Shown: positions 1 through 12,026 of the stretch, one piece after another
How positions within the stretch are numbered: position 1 is the first letter of the stretch
Layout of the letters: each line of letters starts with the position of its first letter
From: Leuctra nigra
Taxonomy: Eukaryota > Arthropoda > Insecta > Plecoptera > Leuctridae
DNA: 64,000 nucleotides
Assembly: GCA_934045905.1 (NCBI GenBank)
Contig: OW203761.1
Coordinates: 34,770,964 to 34,834,963 of the forward strand
Direction of reading: 5' to 3'
Translations under genes and position numbers: made by a program
The notes under the pieces: model-generated
Database searches by the model: none
What the model was told of the DNA's origin: nothing
What the model saw: the letters and a program-made list of their open reading frames with translations, nothing else

Positions 1-59
1 TGGAAGACAGCCAACTAGACGGGAGAGAATAACGAGACCAAAGACCATGACTTCATCCC

Positions 60-420
60 CATGCCAAAAGAAATGATGCAGGAAGCCTGACGTGGAGGCA
101 GCGGACATCATGGAGGCATCATGGGCAGCGGACATCATGGGAAGACATAGAGGCATCGGACATAACGGGATGCAGCCGACATAATGGGAAGACATGGAGG
201 CATCGGACATCACCGGAGACATGGAGGCATCGGACATTACGGGCATCGGACATCACCGGAGACATGGAGGCAGTAGACATTATGGGAAGACATGGAGGAA
301 TCAATGGAGGCAGAGGGCATCATGGAAGACGTGGAGGCATCATCGGATATCACGGGAAGACGTGGAGGCGTCAATGGAGGAAGAGGGAATCATAGGAATA
401 CATGGGGCATTACGCGGGAA
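60..420. repeat. imperfect minisatellite
   Basis: Degenerate tandem copies of about 20-28 bases built on GACATGGAGGCATCGGACAT, with variants such as CATCACCGGA and CATAATGGGA between them. The open frames here on both strands only reflect the repeat and are not genes. Confidence 0.8.
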
Positions 421-1069
421 GCATTGCGAAACATTGGATATGGGTGAACGTGGGACTTAATGAGTGATGAAGAGGATGATGATAGATCTCCGATAATTGG
501 TACTAATAGACGAAGACGTGTGATTTGTTGCAGCTGAAACCTTGAACTGCGAAGATGCCGAAACGATGCCCTCCTTGCGAGTGCGACAAACGAACTCTAA
601 CGCCATTATGATTCATAGAGTCGCACTTTCTTCCGAATAATGACAAAAATATTGAACGCCAAGTGTTTTTTCTTTAAAGCTGAAATAAATTATTAGTTCA
701 ACATTCGAGATGAAGTTGATTGACTTACAGACATTTTCTAAGTAACAAACTACAGAAATGTGTGGGGGGGGGGGCGAATTGTTCGAAACAATTCCAGAGG
801 GAATCCTCTTTCCTTCCGCCTTCTCTTTAACAGATTGTCTCACATTCGCTGTACATTACCTTCGCCCCTCGGCGTTGAACTTCCCAAACCATCCCACAAT
901 ATTGATCGCACTTCACAGCTGAAGTAGGCCGACCGGCAAGACAGAGTAAACTCGGTACTTACACATTACAGATAAGAGCAATATTAAATTTCCATTCACA
1001 TCCCTCGCAGAGTCATCATCATTAGGCGGCGCGGCCATAACGATGACGATCATCATCATTACCCGACCC

Positions 1070-1110
<41 letters not shown>

Positions 1111-2150
1111 GCGAGACGCGACTAGAACGACTCCACATGAATCATCATTAATCACAGCCAGCAAAGTCATCATCATTATGGTCATCATCATTAGAGCCGA
1201 GTTGAGCAGCCAATAAGAAGAAAGCATCCTCTGCGAACCCTCTACCCCCCACAACCTGGTATATAATAATCAGACACTGGGAACAAGGATTTAGTTGGGA
1301 AAGAACCAGCCTTGCAGCATTATCATCTCGTGAAGAATATCAAGTTTGCTTCATTGTTTATCCGATCTACGCAGTAGAGCCGCAGTTTGGATTCATATTT
1401 TCTGAAATAGCATCAGGAACAGTGTGAAAGGACAAGATCCAGTGTAAAAGTGGTTGACTCCGTGTCTGTAAACAGTTCTGCAGATTGGGATTCTGCCAAG
1501 TGTCTGCAGCTTCAACACACTGTAAGTGTAACAGCAATACATTTAACGATTTTGTGGCAAGACAGAGCTTTGGACTGAATGGACTTTTAGTTCAGACTCG
1601 CTAGTAAACACGGAAGTGAGCGATGTTGTCAACAAGGATGATGAGGGGAAAGAGACATTGAATGGGGTTTCAGGAAGCGAGGGATCAGATAGGACATTGT
1701 AAACTGTAATGGCGTTGTAAAACTACACGTAGAATTGGTCCAAGTGTTGTAAACAAGTACTCACTTTCCCTCTTATCAAACACAGGATGCGTTGAGCAGA
1801 GTAATGATTCTATTATTATGATGCGTAATACGAACATTATTGATAAATAGTGCAATGCGAGGAAAGTTGCTAAACACAAAAAGAAAATCGAAAATGCAAT
1901 TTAAAAGATGTACCTACTACCTATTCCTATTATGAAATTGAGATGGCATTTACAAAAATTATTATTTTAAATTTTCCACCTCCATAAGGACGGCTAGGAA
2001 AAAGAACCGGTTTTATCCCAATTATCTTCGAATATACAAAGTGCAATGATCGCTGGTGCAATATAGCTGTGAGTGTGTTTAGTTCATAAGCTCATCAACC
2101 TGTAGGCCTAAAGAGTGTCAGAATTCATGCAAGGGATGTGATCGCCGCCT
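421..2150. other. no gene seen; ATC-rich microsatellite tract
   Basis: No coding exon or RNA gene is recognisable. A run of 10 G lies near 763-773. Around 1010-1200 the sequence is dominated by ATC/CAT triplets, with the longest pure run near 1073-1110. The rest is ordinary AT-rich intergenic sequence. Confidence 0.6.
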
Positions 2151-2400
2151 ACCTGTTATGGTTGCAGCGTCGCTAGTGGAGGCGGCAGCGGCGGCGGTGG
2201 TACGACGTCGACGGTCGCTGGCATCAGAGGTTGGCGACGTCTTCAGAGTGGTAGGTCGCGACCGACCGACCCCCTCCACGGCGGCCAGCTTGGCCCTAGG
2301 CCCGCCTAGAGAGCGCCGTCCTGTAAGACAACATGGCCTACACGATCAGGTAAACGCACGGCCGCATTGCCGAGGACGAAGTGTATGACTTTATGAGGTG
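2150..2400 (+). other. GC-rich island, possible noncoding first exon
   Basis: This stretch is much richer in G+C and CpG than its surroundings. It contains GGCGGCAGCGGCGGCGG and ends in a plausible donor, ACGATCAG followed by GTAAAC at about 2349. An Ala/Arg-rich open frame crosses it but resembles no family I know. It could be an upstream promoter and untranslated exon of the BTB gene that starts 4 kb downstream; that link is inference. Confidence 0.3.
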
Positions 2401-2879
2401 ATTAGTGGCTGCGGTTAGCGTCTGATGCCTTCAACTGTTTCTCTTCTACGTTCCCTGACCCTGCTATGGAAGTTCTTCACGGTTGTGTGAACGGTGGAGG
2501 TCGTTCTCGCTGCAGGAGGCGATCTACTCTCACGCCCACTTGGTTCTGTCCCCTTGTTATGCTACGTCACTCGCTGTACCATCAGTCTCTTGCTCACTGA
2601 TAAGTTTTATGAGTCAAATGCTCGAATAAAGGGGCATAATACGCTGACCCTTGAAGCCGCCATTTTCGTGAAAGTGGCATACGTCTCAACTTTCGGTACC
2701 GCGATCGTCCGTGCGCATTGGATTATTACGTGAAGACGGAATAAACGTATTCGGGTTAACCAGCATCATGCAATGTTAGTGACTGCTGACTGGTAAAATA
2801 AAAATACATTCAAATGTAAAATATTCGATAACGTCTAGAGAAAATCATAAAACTATTTTTAAGATCGCGGGGCACATGA

Positions 2880-3003
2880 CCCCCCCCCCCCCCCCCCTAT
2901 TGATTCACGAGATTCTTTTATTTTCATCGAAACACAGTCAGTTGAGTCAAGTGAATGGCGAGCTGGAGGGCCCAAAGTCAATGGGAGGATATGTGGAGGA
3001 AAA

Positions 3004-3088
<85 letters not shown>
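2880..3088. repeat. poly-C run and long (CT)n microsatellite
   Basis: A run of C at about 2880-2897 is followed, near 3009-3087, by about 39 uninterrupted CT dinucleotides. The Ser-Leu and Arg-Glu open frames across it are only translations of the dinucleotide repeat. Confidence 0.95.
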
Positions 3089-3089
<1 letters not shown>

Positions 3090-3091
<2 letters not shown>

Positions 3092-5930
3092 TAGTGCGTC
3101 ATTGGCAAGTTGCTAGAAATACTCGAGATGACTCGGTCAAGTTTAATCTCATTCTCATTATCACCTGTTCTGTTGTTTGCCCGTGATTAGAAAGGATTTG
3201 ATTAAAATCAATGTCTATCTGAAAGCGTGGAGATAAGATGAGTCTTGATCCTGTGGTATGAATTATATTTATACACCAGCTGTTCCGTCATGCATGATTT
3301 CAGAGTTGGCCAGAGCAGACCGCCGCGAATTCATTGTAATGCGCGAAAAAAAATTAAAAGACGACATTTTGCAGTGTTCTATAAATACTAACCAAGAGTT
3401 CCCAAGAACGCTTCTGCTACAGAACGTCACATGTAGAAGTAGGTAAATCAGATGGGCCAAAATAAACATCTTGGATTTCTTGACAAAGCAGAAGGGATTA
3501 AATAATTTATTGGATTAAATAAATACCGTAAAAATCGAGGTATAAATAAAACGACTATAAATCTATAACTTGGTATGAGGTAGAAGGGTGGAAGTCCATT
3601 TTCTCGATTTTGTGTTGCACTTTTGGAATTATGTAGACAAGCGCTATCAATTGCCATTTTACTGATGTCAACACAAATAGTACAGTTATATTGAAAAATG
3701 AAGCATTATCTTATACAATGTCTTATGTCACAAAAAGAAACATGAATGGATGGAGGCAGAAGTTTAATATAGCTCAACTCAAGAATCATTGAAATGGACT
3801 TCCGACCTTCTTCCTCCGAGCTTCAGAAAATAGAAATGACACCACTAGACAGCGAAAAATATAAAAATGGTCGGTAGTACAATGTGCAAATTTCACAAAT
3901 TCTCTGTAATTTAAAAATACAATTATAAAATAATTGCATTAAAATGAAATCTAATTACCTAGTAATATCAAAAGTATGGAATGCAATTCCCATAAATTAG
4001 GTACCTAGGTATCTATAAATGTGTTCTCACTCTCAGTACTATTGCATAATATCGGGTAAAAGTTAGGATACCAACAATAATAATGCGAATTCTGAACAAT
4101 ATCTGTAAACCACACAGCAAAATTTAGACCAGCAGTCACACGCAGGCGCGTCAACAAAACATGTGTTAAATAATGACTAACCACACAGTTATGGCACTGC
4201 CAGCAGAACATGTAATAGAATGAATTAGAGAGAGTTGAGCAAACATAAGGCAAAGAAAGGGAAAGTAACACGGCCATGATTCTGGAGCTGGAATATTGCT
4301 GACAGTTACAATGCAACATAGGGCAACTTGCATTGATTGAAATAGAAATTAAATGAGAATCTATGAAGGCACTACCTACTTGAAGTTCTGGTAGTAGATG
4401 GGCATATTGTTTCATTACAATCATCATGGATAAACTAGACAACATGACATAAAATCATAAAAACCTCAAATAAATAATTTTTGCAATCATTGTCACTACG
4501 ATAATTTTGATAGACATAGGTAAGTGCACACCACACAAATGCAACAAGTTTTTAGACCAATATTAGGAATACATTGCCTACTACATGTCAAAACGAAGGC
4601 AGACTAGGCTGGAAAGACCCAGCAGGAGCCGAGGCAAAGGTACACCCATTGATCAAATAATTGCCACGAACAGCTAAGCTGGAGATCGAATTACCTACGT
4701 ACAGTCCATATATTTTGTTAAATCGAGAAATATTTATGGTATGAGGTGGTTTGTTGGTTGGTTCTAATTCCTAATTGAAACCTAAATCCTCACATGCTCG
4801 CCATCTGCTTTTACCTGTGTTGCTGTCTTGACTTCTAGGTACAGTTTTGAAAAGGAATTCAAATTTTGCACGCTTGAGTCTGCGAGTGTACAAATGACCG
4901 TCAAACAGAGTGAAAAATGCATGGAAAACAAGTGAAAAAATTCTAAAATTTTGAAAAAGGCCCGGATACAATAAAAAGGGCTTGTAAACTGGATCTAACA
5001 ATTAGTGGCTTTTAAATCTTTCTCAACACAAGTGTGATTTTAGTTCTCACTCCAGGAGCAGGATTATTATAGAAAATCTAGAAATTTCAACCCAACTTGG
5101 TAGTAGTACTATTTAAACCTCCATGGTAGTACTACATTGTTGAGATTGAGAATTAAACTCAACACCTACTAATTCATGAACTTACCGTTGGAACCACGAA
5201 AACTGCTTTAATTAGGCTATGGACCCGCATGAAAGTCCCTGGGAAAGAAAGACAAATATTATAAATCAGATGATAAGATGGGCGACTGTGAGTGACTTCG
5301 GTTTTGCAATGCTTTGCCCAAGAAGTCATGTTCAGGAAGTAATAAGAGCACTGCATAAAGCTCAGATTTTATTTACAGTGCTCTCTATGAACTTGTATTC
5401 TGCTCAGAGTAGGCCCTACCCATTTGGCATTTTCCTACTAAATCAACAATCATATTTGATGATGTCATAATAAGAGTGATTGGTAGTAGGTACCTAGGGA
5501 CTACCTACCAATGAATGAACTAGTGGTAGGGCAGGAAGACGGACGCAAGTTGATGGGATTACAGTACCTACCTAGCTACTACATATCATAATATGACATA
5601 ACTTGCAAGCAGTGGTTGTCAGTGCCTTATAACAATATCAAAATAAACCTGAAGGGGCATCTGTAATGTCTCATTATCATGTGATCATGGAGGTTTAAAT
5701 AGTACTTAAAACTCCATGATGTGATTACCAACAAGTAGGTAGGTACTCTGCCCAATGAACCAGCCAGAGAGGGTTAACCAGATGACAATCTAACTGAGCT
5801 CTAGACTTGTATAAATCTACAACATATCAAAGGCGTTATTCATACAGCCAGCATAATTAAATAAATTACAAATTACCTTTCATTTGACAAGAAATTCATC
5901 TTTTATCCGTTGGAGACCTAGCTTAACACT
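3090..5930. other. intergenic stretch without recognised gene
   Basis: AT-rich sequence with scattered GTAGGTACCTAC-type motifs (for example 5490-5512). The longest open frame (4005-4445, minus) has no recognisable domain, no splice context and many Cys/Ser, and looks like chance. Confidence 0.6.
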
Positions 5931-6110
5931 AATTACATGACGTCATACACTGCACAGTAGTTTTTATACCGCCTTCTTTATACACTGTTCGTCCTTGACT
6001 CTTGCTGCTCGCTCGCTTTAGAAGGCGTTGCATAGTTCAACATTGTGACGCTAGGAGAAGCACCAGCGCCGATGGCAAAACGTCAATAACAAGTAACATT
6101 TTAGTTTTTT
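5930..6110 (+). promoter_or_regulatory. candidate promoter region of the BTB-ZF gene
   Basis: A perfect CRE palindrome TGACGTCA sits at 5938-5945, followed by a locally GC-richer segment with GCTCGCTCGC about 300-400 bases before the BTB start codon. Assignment as a promoter is inference from position and the CRE motif; no TATA box or initiator was decisive. Confidence 0.3.
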
Positions 6111-6390
6111 TTAGAAGAGGCGAGTTTACTTATAGGTAAATGTAGATAAAATGTTATTTACTATTATCAATAAGTAGGTATTTAACTAACTGGCTTTCTT
6201 AACTATCTACTATCGTGTTACTTAAACACAAAAACGAATGCCTGTGGGTTGAACTTTTGTATTGAAGATTCTAGTCCTAACCAAAGCTTTACATAGCCTC
6301 CTAATTAACCTTCAGTTCTGCTTAACACCTGTCATATCTATCTTTACGCAAACTGTCATTAATTGCAGATCATTATCACGTGTCAAAATC

Positions 6391-9300
6391 ATGGGAGAGG
6401 AACAGCAGTTCTGCCTACGATGGAACAACTTTCAAGCAAATATCACATCACAGTTCGAAGCATTACGAGACGAAGAGGATTTTGTCGATGTTACATTAGC
6501 TTGTGATGGCCAAAGAATTAAAGCTCACAAAGTTGTGCTGTCTGCTTGCAGCCCTTATTTCAAAGAATTATTTCGGGTAAGAATGACTTCCTAAATATTA
6601 CCTTGCATTTTCAACATTTTGTACTACCTACCTACTCCGCATTTTGTTTATGAATGTTACTGCTAGTTATTGTGATTAGTCGAGTAGAACCTTAGTTAGT
6701 ACATTTGACACATATCACCTAATTTTGTTATAATATTGTTATTACAGAGCAATCCCTGCAAGCATCCAATACTTTTCATGCGTGATGTGGAGTTCCGACA
6801 TCTTCAGTCCCTCATTGAGTTTATGTATGCCGGAGAAGTCAATGTTGCTCAAGCTCACTTATCTTCCTTTCTGCGGACTGCTGAATCCCTGCAAATACGT
6901 GGACTGACAGAGGCGCCTCAGCGACATAAACAAGATTCCAAGGTTTGTTAACGCAGATGAATCACGACTATGATTCAACAATTATTGGCTGACCCATGGA
7001 CCACATTATATACCTATTATAGGAATTGTATTTCAAGTTTTCGTGTTGTGGAGTTTCACTTGATACAGACGTATTGCACATTGGAAAGCTATTTAACATT
7101 AAAACAACTGATTTGGGATGCGGTGATGTCTCACACAGTGACTAAGGAATTTAGAATAATACCCTGCTGTCAGCTAATAATGAATTAACATTAGGTTGTA
7201 CCTGATAATTTACTGGGTCGTTATTCTAAATTTCCTTGTCGGTCTGAGGCAGGACAAAATCACAAATCCATGTTGTTCTATTCTAAATATTGTATTAGGT
7301 ACACTCGGCCAAACAAAACTTGAAATTTGACCAAATTTGAATGACTGCTGGTCATGTCCCATAACCAATCAAAGCTTGTTATTATCATTGAAATGTGAGG
7401 TCACCTACTAGAGTGAGACAATGAGATCGCTTAGACTGAATTTTGATGGTGCGATCTTACATTTATCAGCCTATCAGATTTATTGAACATTCAAGTTTTG
7501 TTTGGCCAAGTGTACCTATTTAAAAGTTTATAAAAAGGACATAAAATAAAATAATAGTATTCAATGGAACAATGAGTCCCTATCCCAAAACTACTTGCAA
7601 AGGAAATTTAGATGTATCCCTTTGATACATCTGCAACTACGCCGTCGCCAGTCATAGAATGTTTTAGGTATGAGGAGGTACTGACTTAAGAGATGATCAG
7701 GATCTACGGGTCACCAGAATGGAGATCTAGAGGTTGTGGCGGTGGTTTATTTCTTAATATTTTTAATATAGATTACCTACCTACCTACATATATAGAAAT
7801 GCTTTAATTATTTATTTTTTGTACCTAGGTAGGATGTATCATTTTATGATTTTAACCCCAATAGAAACTTTGGTAATAACTTGGTTCTTTGGTTTCACCA
7901 AAAGTGATGAGCACTATTCGAGCAGAACCAAGTTGCTAGTCTGAATCAGTCATGTCAAATTTAGAAGTTATGGTGGGGTGGGGAGCAAAACGTTGGTTTA
8001 GTACGTAATGAGCACAGCCATCTGTACACTCGTAGTTCGTTCCTCCTCCTCCCGTGAACTGCCTGTCGTCTGAGGAAATTTTTTTACTCAGTCTGAGCCT
8101 GTCGTCTGAGTAAACAAAAAAATTACTCAGACGACAAGCAGCTCACGGGAGGAGGAGGAGGAACGAACGACGAGTGTACAGACGGCTGTGGTAATGAGAC
8201 ACATTACAATGAGGTACTTGTGGGTTGATTTATCAAGTGGGGTGGAATGGTGTTCCCCTGACCAAACACTGACCTGAAAAATACACTGGTTCTATCATGA
8301 ATATTTTTAAATAATTATTTTATTAAACTTAATGTTTAGAATAACTACACATTCTGAGAACCAGTTCACCTACTTTGTTATGCTATACCTATGGCCGGGT
8401 CTAGTAGAGACGGAGGACACCTGACACACTCGGCAAAGTTACAATCAATACCATTAAAAACTTGTTGTTTTAGAATTATTAGCTTCCTGTAGAGGACGAA
8501 TCACATCGTATTTATTGCACCCTCAGGTGTGTGGATTTTGAAAGCTCTCCATCAAAATAAAAATATTAATTGTCGTGCCTGTTTATAATTATTATGTTGT
8601 GTTGAGCAACAATTAGAAATAAACTAAAATGAAGAGTTTTTTTAAAATAAAATTTGGGATTTTCAACCTTGTGAGTAATAATAAATATAAACATTGTTTT
8701 TGAGGAGTGTGAAGGGGGTGACAAGAATGGATAGGATCCGAAGTAGGAAGATAAGAAAAGAGCTTGGGGTTGAAAGATTGGTGTTCAAGCTGGGAAGAGA
8801 GAGGCTTAGGTGGTTCGGCCACATGAAGAGGATGGGAACCGATAGAGTGCCAAGGCGGGTGTTTGAAGCGGCTACAGGGGGAACTCGGAGAGTGGGGCGA
8901 CCAAGAGACAGGTGGATTGGATTGATCAAGGAGGATGTGTTGGAGAGAGGAGGAAGGTGGAGTGAGTTGGAGGCTGAGAGACAGTGGGAGGACAGAACAT
9001 GGTGGAAGGAATTTGTGGAACAATTAGAAGTGGAAGAAGAAGAGGAGGAAGAAGAGGTGGAAACGCCAGGCGTGGCCAGCCGGTTTCCAGGAGTCCTGCG
9101 GCCCTAGTGTTGGTGGGAATACCCACCCCCTGACCCATTAAATTGGAACCAGGGATGGATTATTATTATTGTTAACCATTTTTTTCTTTTTAGTCTCCAA
9201 CAGAAACAACCTCAACAATAAACCCTTTAATTCAACAACTAATAAACCCGCGGCCTCAGTCTACTTCTCCTCGAGCAACTTCACAGAACAACACGTCGTC

Positions 9301-11030
9301 CCCGGAAGAAGAGGAAGATGACAACGACGATGATATGTTAAGTCTGAGCTCGTCTCTCTCACCACCGCCAGCCAAGAGACCGAGAGAAAGAGAGGAAGAA
9401 GAAAATACGTCTCTGCCCTCGCCAGCTGTCAGTCAACCGACCGACACATTACATAAAGAACATGAAACGGCTTACAAGGAAGATTCTCCAGAATTATTCG
9501 AAGTAAGATGTGTGTAGGCTACTGTATAAAATTCTAATTTATTAGCTAATTGTAATTTGTATTTTGTATTAATTTCCCTCGAGAAGTCAAGACATGCTTA
9601 CTGGTCGATTGCCGAATGCATTTTCATAAAGTTGTGGCTAGAATCTAGGTAGTTTAAGCCTTATAGCAATGGCAATTGTTGATTTTGAGCAGTGGTTAAT
9701 AAAAAAGAAAAAAAATAACTCGAGCGTGTGTAGGACCAAGAGTCACAGTCAAGAATCATTTATGAACTTACCTAATTTATTTAGGTATGTCAAAATCAGT
9801 ATTGATTTTACATTCTGACTCAAAAATTTTCAATTTATTATCTAAAAAAAAAAAAAAAAAAAAAATCTTAGTTGCATTCAAGGTCAAATTATTTCCTTTT
9901 GTAAATTAGAAATGAACAGTTTTTGTTTTGCATTTACATAAGATTGGAATGTCACAGTTAACAGTTAACCATTTCCAGCCTGGCATGCTGTTGAAAAAAT
10001 GATTTAGGTACAAAATCAAAACTATTAAGTAAAAATTGATACATTATTTTACGCTTTTTGTATACTAACTAGGAAAATGCTCAGTGTAAAGTTCGTTACG
10101 TTAAGAATATTTCTGACGTTTTAGTCGATCACGTCGTTCATTGGTCGTTTGCATGAACACTGGCCTGTCAATGGCAAGACTTTCTTCTTTGTATTATTGA
10201 AATTGCATAAATTAAGAGAAACACAATTTTTAATAGTAGAAAATATTAGAAACATTCAATAAAATTGATTTATTTTGATCTACAGTCCTATTATACATAT
10301 TTTTGGATTATTATATTGATATTTACATGTGTAGGAAATAGGAATACAATTGTTCGTTTGACTACAGTAGTATCTACTAGGCCTTGATATTCTAAACGTG
10401 AGCGAACTTTAACATGTTGATCAGCGAGCACCGATACGAACAAGACCTCCAACCAAACACGATCCACTGAATCAAAGATTCCTATACCAACTTTATTTCT
10501 GATTTTGATTGCAACTTTCCAATTGTTGTGCCGTTAACTTGGAACATTTTGATGGATCTCTCTTGACAGTTATTTCAACTCTTAAAATGGCAAAAGTTTG
10601 TAAATAAATATTACACCGATATGAATTATGTGTAAAATCGAGATAGGTAGGTACCTACCTCATGTTGGTCTTGATCACTATGCAAAATTGAACTTAATCG
10701 GAACATTTTGATTTTCGACCAATCTGAATACTTTTTTAAAACGTAAATCAATTTCTAGAATTTGGCTGAAAAATTTTACTAAATAACTCTTATACATATT
10801 TATATCATATTTTTAGTACCTAGGTAATTAATATTAATACACTTTATTTGTAATTTAGCCCAAGATTGAAGTTCCTGATTACGGCAGCGATGGCGAGACG
10901 AAGGGTACATTCATAGGCTTCGATAGCTCAATGGTGGACAATCCATTTGCAACGTTACAAGGAGGCCTGGACTTGTTGGCGGGAACTTCGGCTCAAAGTT
11001 TCTCCGGCGAACCATCACAAGAAGCATTGG
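6391..11030 (+). CDS. BTB/POZ zinc-finger transcription factor, common exons 1-4
   Basis: Four exons shared by all isoforms: 6391-6576, 6748-6942, 9194-9502 and 10859-11030; the first three introns are phase 0 and the exon 4 donor leaves one base (phase 1). The protein opens with [20 protein letters not shown] and has the BTB hallmarks [39 protein letters not shown] and [10 protein letters not shown], so residues 1-120 form a dimerising BTB domain of the Broad/Tramtrack/Lola insect class. Exon 3 adds a Ser/Glu/Asp-rich linker ([10 protein letters not shown]) and a Pro-Arg basic patch; exon 4 has an acidic segment. The start was chosen because the BTB domain begins immediately after it. These are nuclear DNA-binding regulators. 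I cannot assign an orthologue with certainty; broad-like or lola-like labels are possible. Confidence 0.9.
7298..7516. mobile_element. mariner-like MITE (family A)
   Basis: Terminal inverted repeats GGTACACTCGGCCAAACAA / matching GTTTGGCCAAGTGTACC, flanked on both sides by TA, the target duplication of Tc1/mariner elements. It has no coding capacity. It shares its interior (TGAATGACTGCTGGTCATG) with copies at 30105 and 54579. It lies in intron 2 of the BTB gene. Confidence 0.85.
8013..8190. mobile_element. hAT-like hairpin MITE with 8-bp target duplication
   Basis: Ends CACAGCCATCTGTACACTCG and its complement ...GTGTACAGACGGCTGTG fold into a stem of about 75 bp, with GTCGTCTGAG repeated around the loop. 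The 8-bp direct repeat GTAATGAG occurs immediately on each side (8005-8012 and 8191-8198), as expected for hAT transposition. Confidence 0.88.
8690..9172 (+). pseudogene. 3' fragment of a non-LTR retrotransposon ORF
   Basis: A 5'-truncated open frame (stop at 9105-9107) contains [17 protein letters not shown] and GRPRDRWIG, the typical C-terminal tail of LINE endonuclease/reverse transcriptase polyproteins, followed by a Glu-rich run. A short 3' UTR ends in TTATTATTATTG (about 9160), a LINE-type tail. No reverse transcriptase core remains, so it is a dead-on-arrival copy. It inserted only about 20 bases before exon 3 of the BTB gene (9194), which keeps a T-rich acceptor just after the tail. 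Confidence 0.8.
10087..10411. mobile_element. MITE family B, copy 1
   Basis: Inverted ends TAAAGTTCGTTACGTTAAGA / ...ACGTGAGCGAACTTTA with a long shared interior (GTCGATCACGTCGTTCATTG, CAAGACTTTCTTCTTTGTAT) that is repeated at 35177-35508. No coding capacity; TA ends suggest a Tc1/mariner type. It lies in intron 3 of the BTB gene. Confidence 0.8.
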
Positions 11031-11211
11031 GTAAGTTGTGTGTAGAGGGGTCCAGCAAGGGTGCAGTTTCCTTGAGCGTCTGCCTCATTGCATTAACACT
11101 GAACAGATCTCTGAACACTCACTTTAACATGTCACTGCTTCTTGAATCTATCGGTTGTTGGTATTTATTAGTCGAGAGACTTATCTGAGTCTGTTTTGTG
11201 TGTCTTTGCAG

Positions 11212-12026
11212 CGCACCATCAGAAACTGCACTCGCTGGACCCACGGCCTTGTCCGATCTGCAACCGCATGTACTCGAACCTATCCAACCTGCGACAACAC
11301 GTGCGATTGATTCACAACCCCCAGACTGTGGCATGTCCGCTGTGTAGCAAGCCGTTCAAGACAAAACTCTACCTGAAGCGCCATCTAATGAGTTTCCACG
11401 AGCTAATGTTGACCAGCTCGGGAAATAAATCCAGCACTCCAAGCCAGGCACCGAGTCCCGGTCAATTCTTCCCTTCGTCGCAACCATATCCCGGGTCACA
11501 GACAGAAGATAAGTCAAACTTCCAAAACACATCTCCAAATAAAAACAAGGATCAGAGTCACATTGCGCAGGAATACTTCCAAACGCCTCGATCTTATCAA
11601 AATCCTCACAACGGGGAACGAACATATAATCAAGAACTTACCGCATTTGCTGTAAATCAAGATCTTAAGGACGATGTAGCGAACTACCAACGACCAACAG
11701 AAAAATCTAGATTTAAAGAAGACTCTAATTCATTTTTAGAAACTATACCTCATGATAGTAACGACTTTCAGTCGGCATTTGCTTCTCGTCCCATGGAACA
11801 TATTAATAATGATCCAATGGCTAATAATTATACAGATGCAACAAACCAGAAAACTTCTCAATTTTTATCTTCTTTGTCACTTCACAAAAGTGTCGATGTA
11901 CCTGGATATATTGCTTCTGAAAGTCACATTAATAATCGTGATTCAAATGAGAGAAAAACGTCAAATTACGTTGGTTCTGAAAATCAAATTAACGATTCAA
12001 TCAAGCAGTCTGAAAGAGTGGATTAG
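11212..12026 (+). CDS. BTB-ZF alternative last exon A (two C2H2 fingers)
   Basis: The exon begins after TTTGCAG with two bases that complete the Gly/Ala codon left by exon 4, giving an open frame of 271 residues to TAG at 12024. It encodes two spaced C2H2 fingers, CPICNRMYSNLSNLRQHVRLIH and the CPLC...H...H finger about 8 residues later, both with the C-x2-C-x12-H-x4-H pattern (the first quoted is 22 residues of the motif in total with its spacers). The remaining 200 residues are low-complexity, rich in Ser, Asn and Gln, with several imperfect SESHINN/GSENQIN-like repeats. The full isoform would be about 558 residues. Confidence 0.88.

Noticed and set aside
2859..3094. Arg-Glu and Ser-Leu repeat frames on both strands
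   Set aside because: They are translations of a (CT)n microsatellite.
4005..4445. 146-residue minus-strand open frame
   Set aside because: No domain, no splice or promoter context, biased Cys/Ser composition and AT-rich surroundings; a chance frame.
6970..7188. 72-residue frame after BTB exon 2
   Set aside because: It follows the exon 2 donor, lacks a phase-compatible acceptor and resembles nothing.
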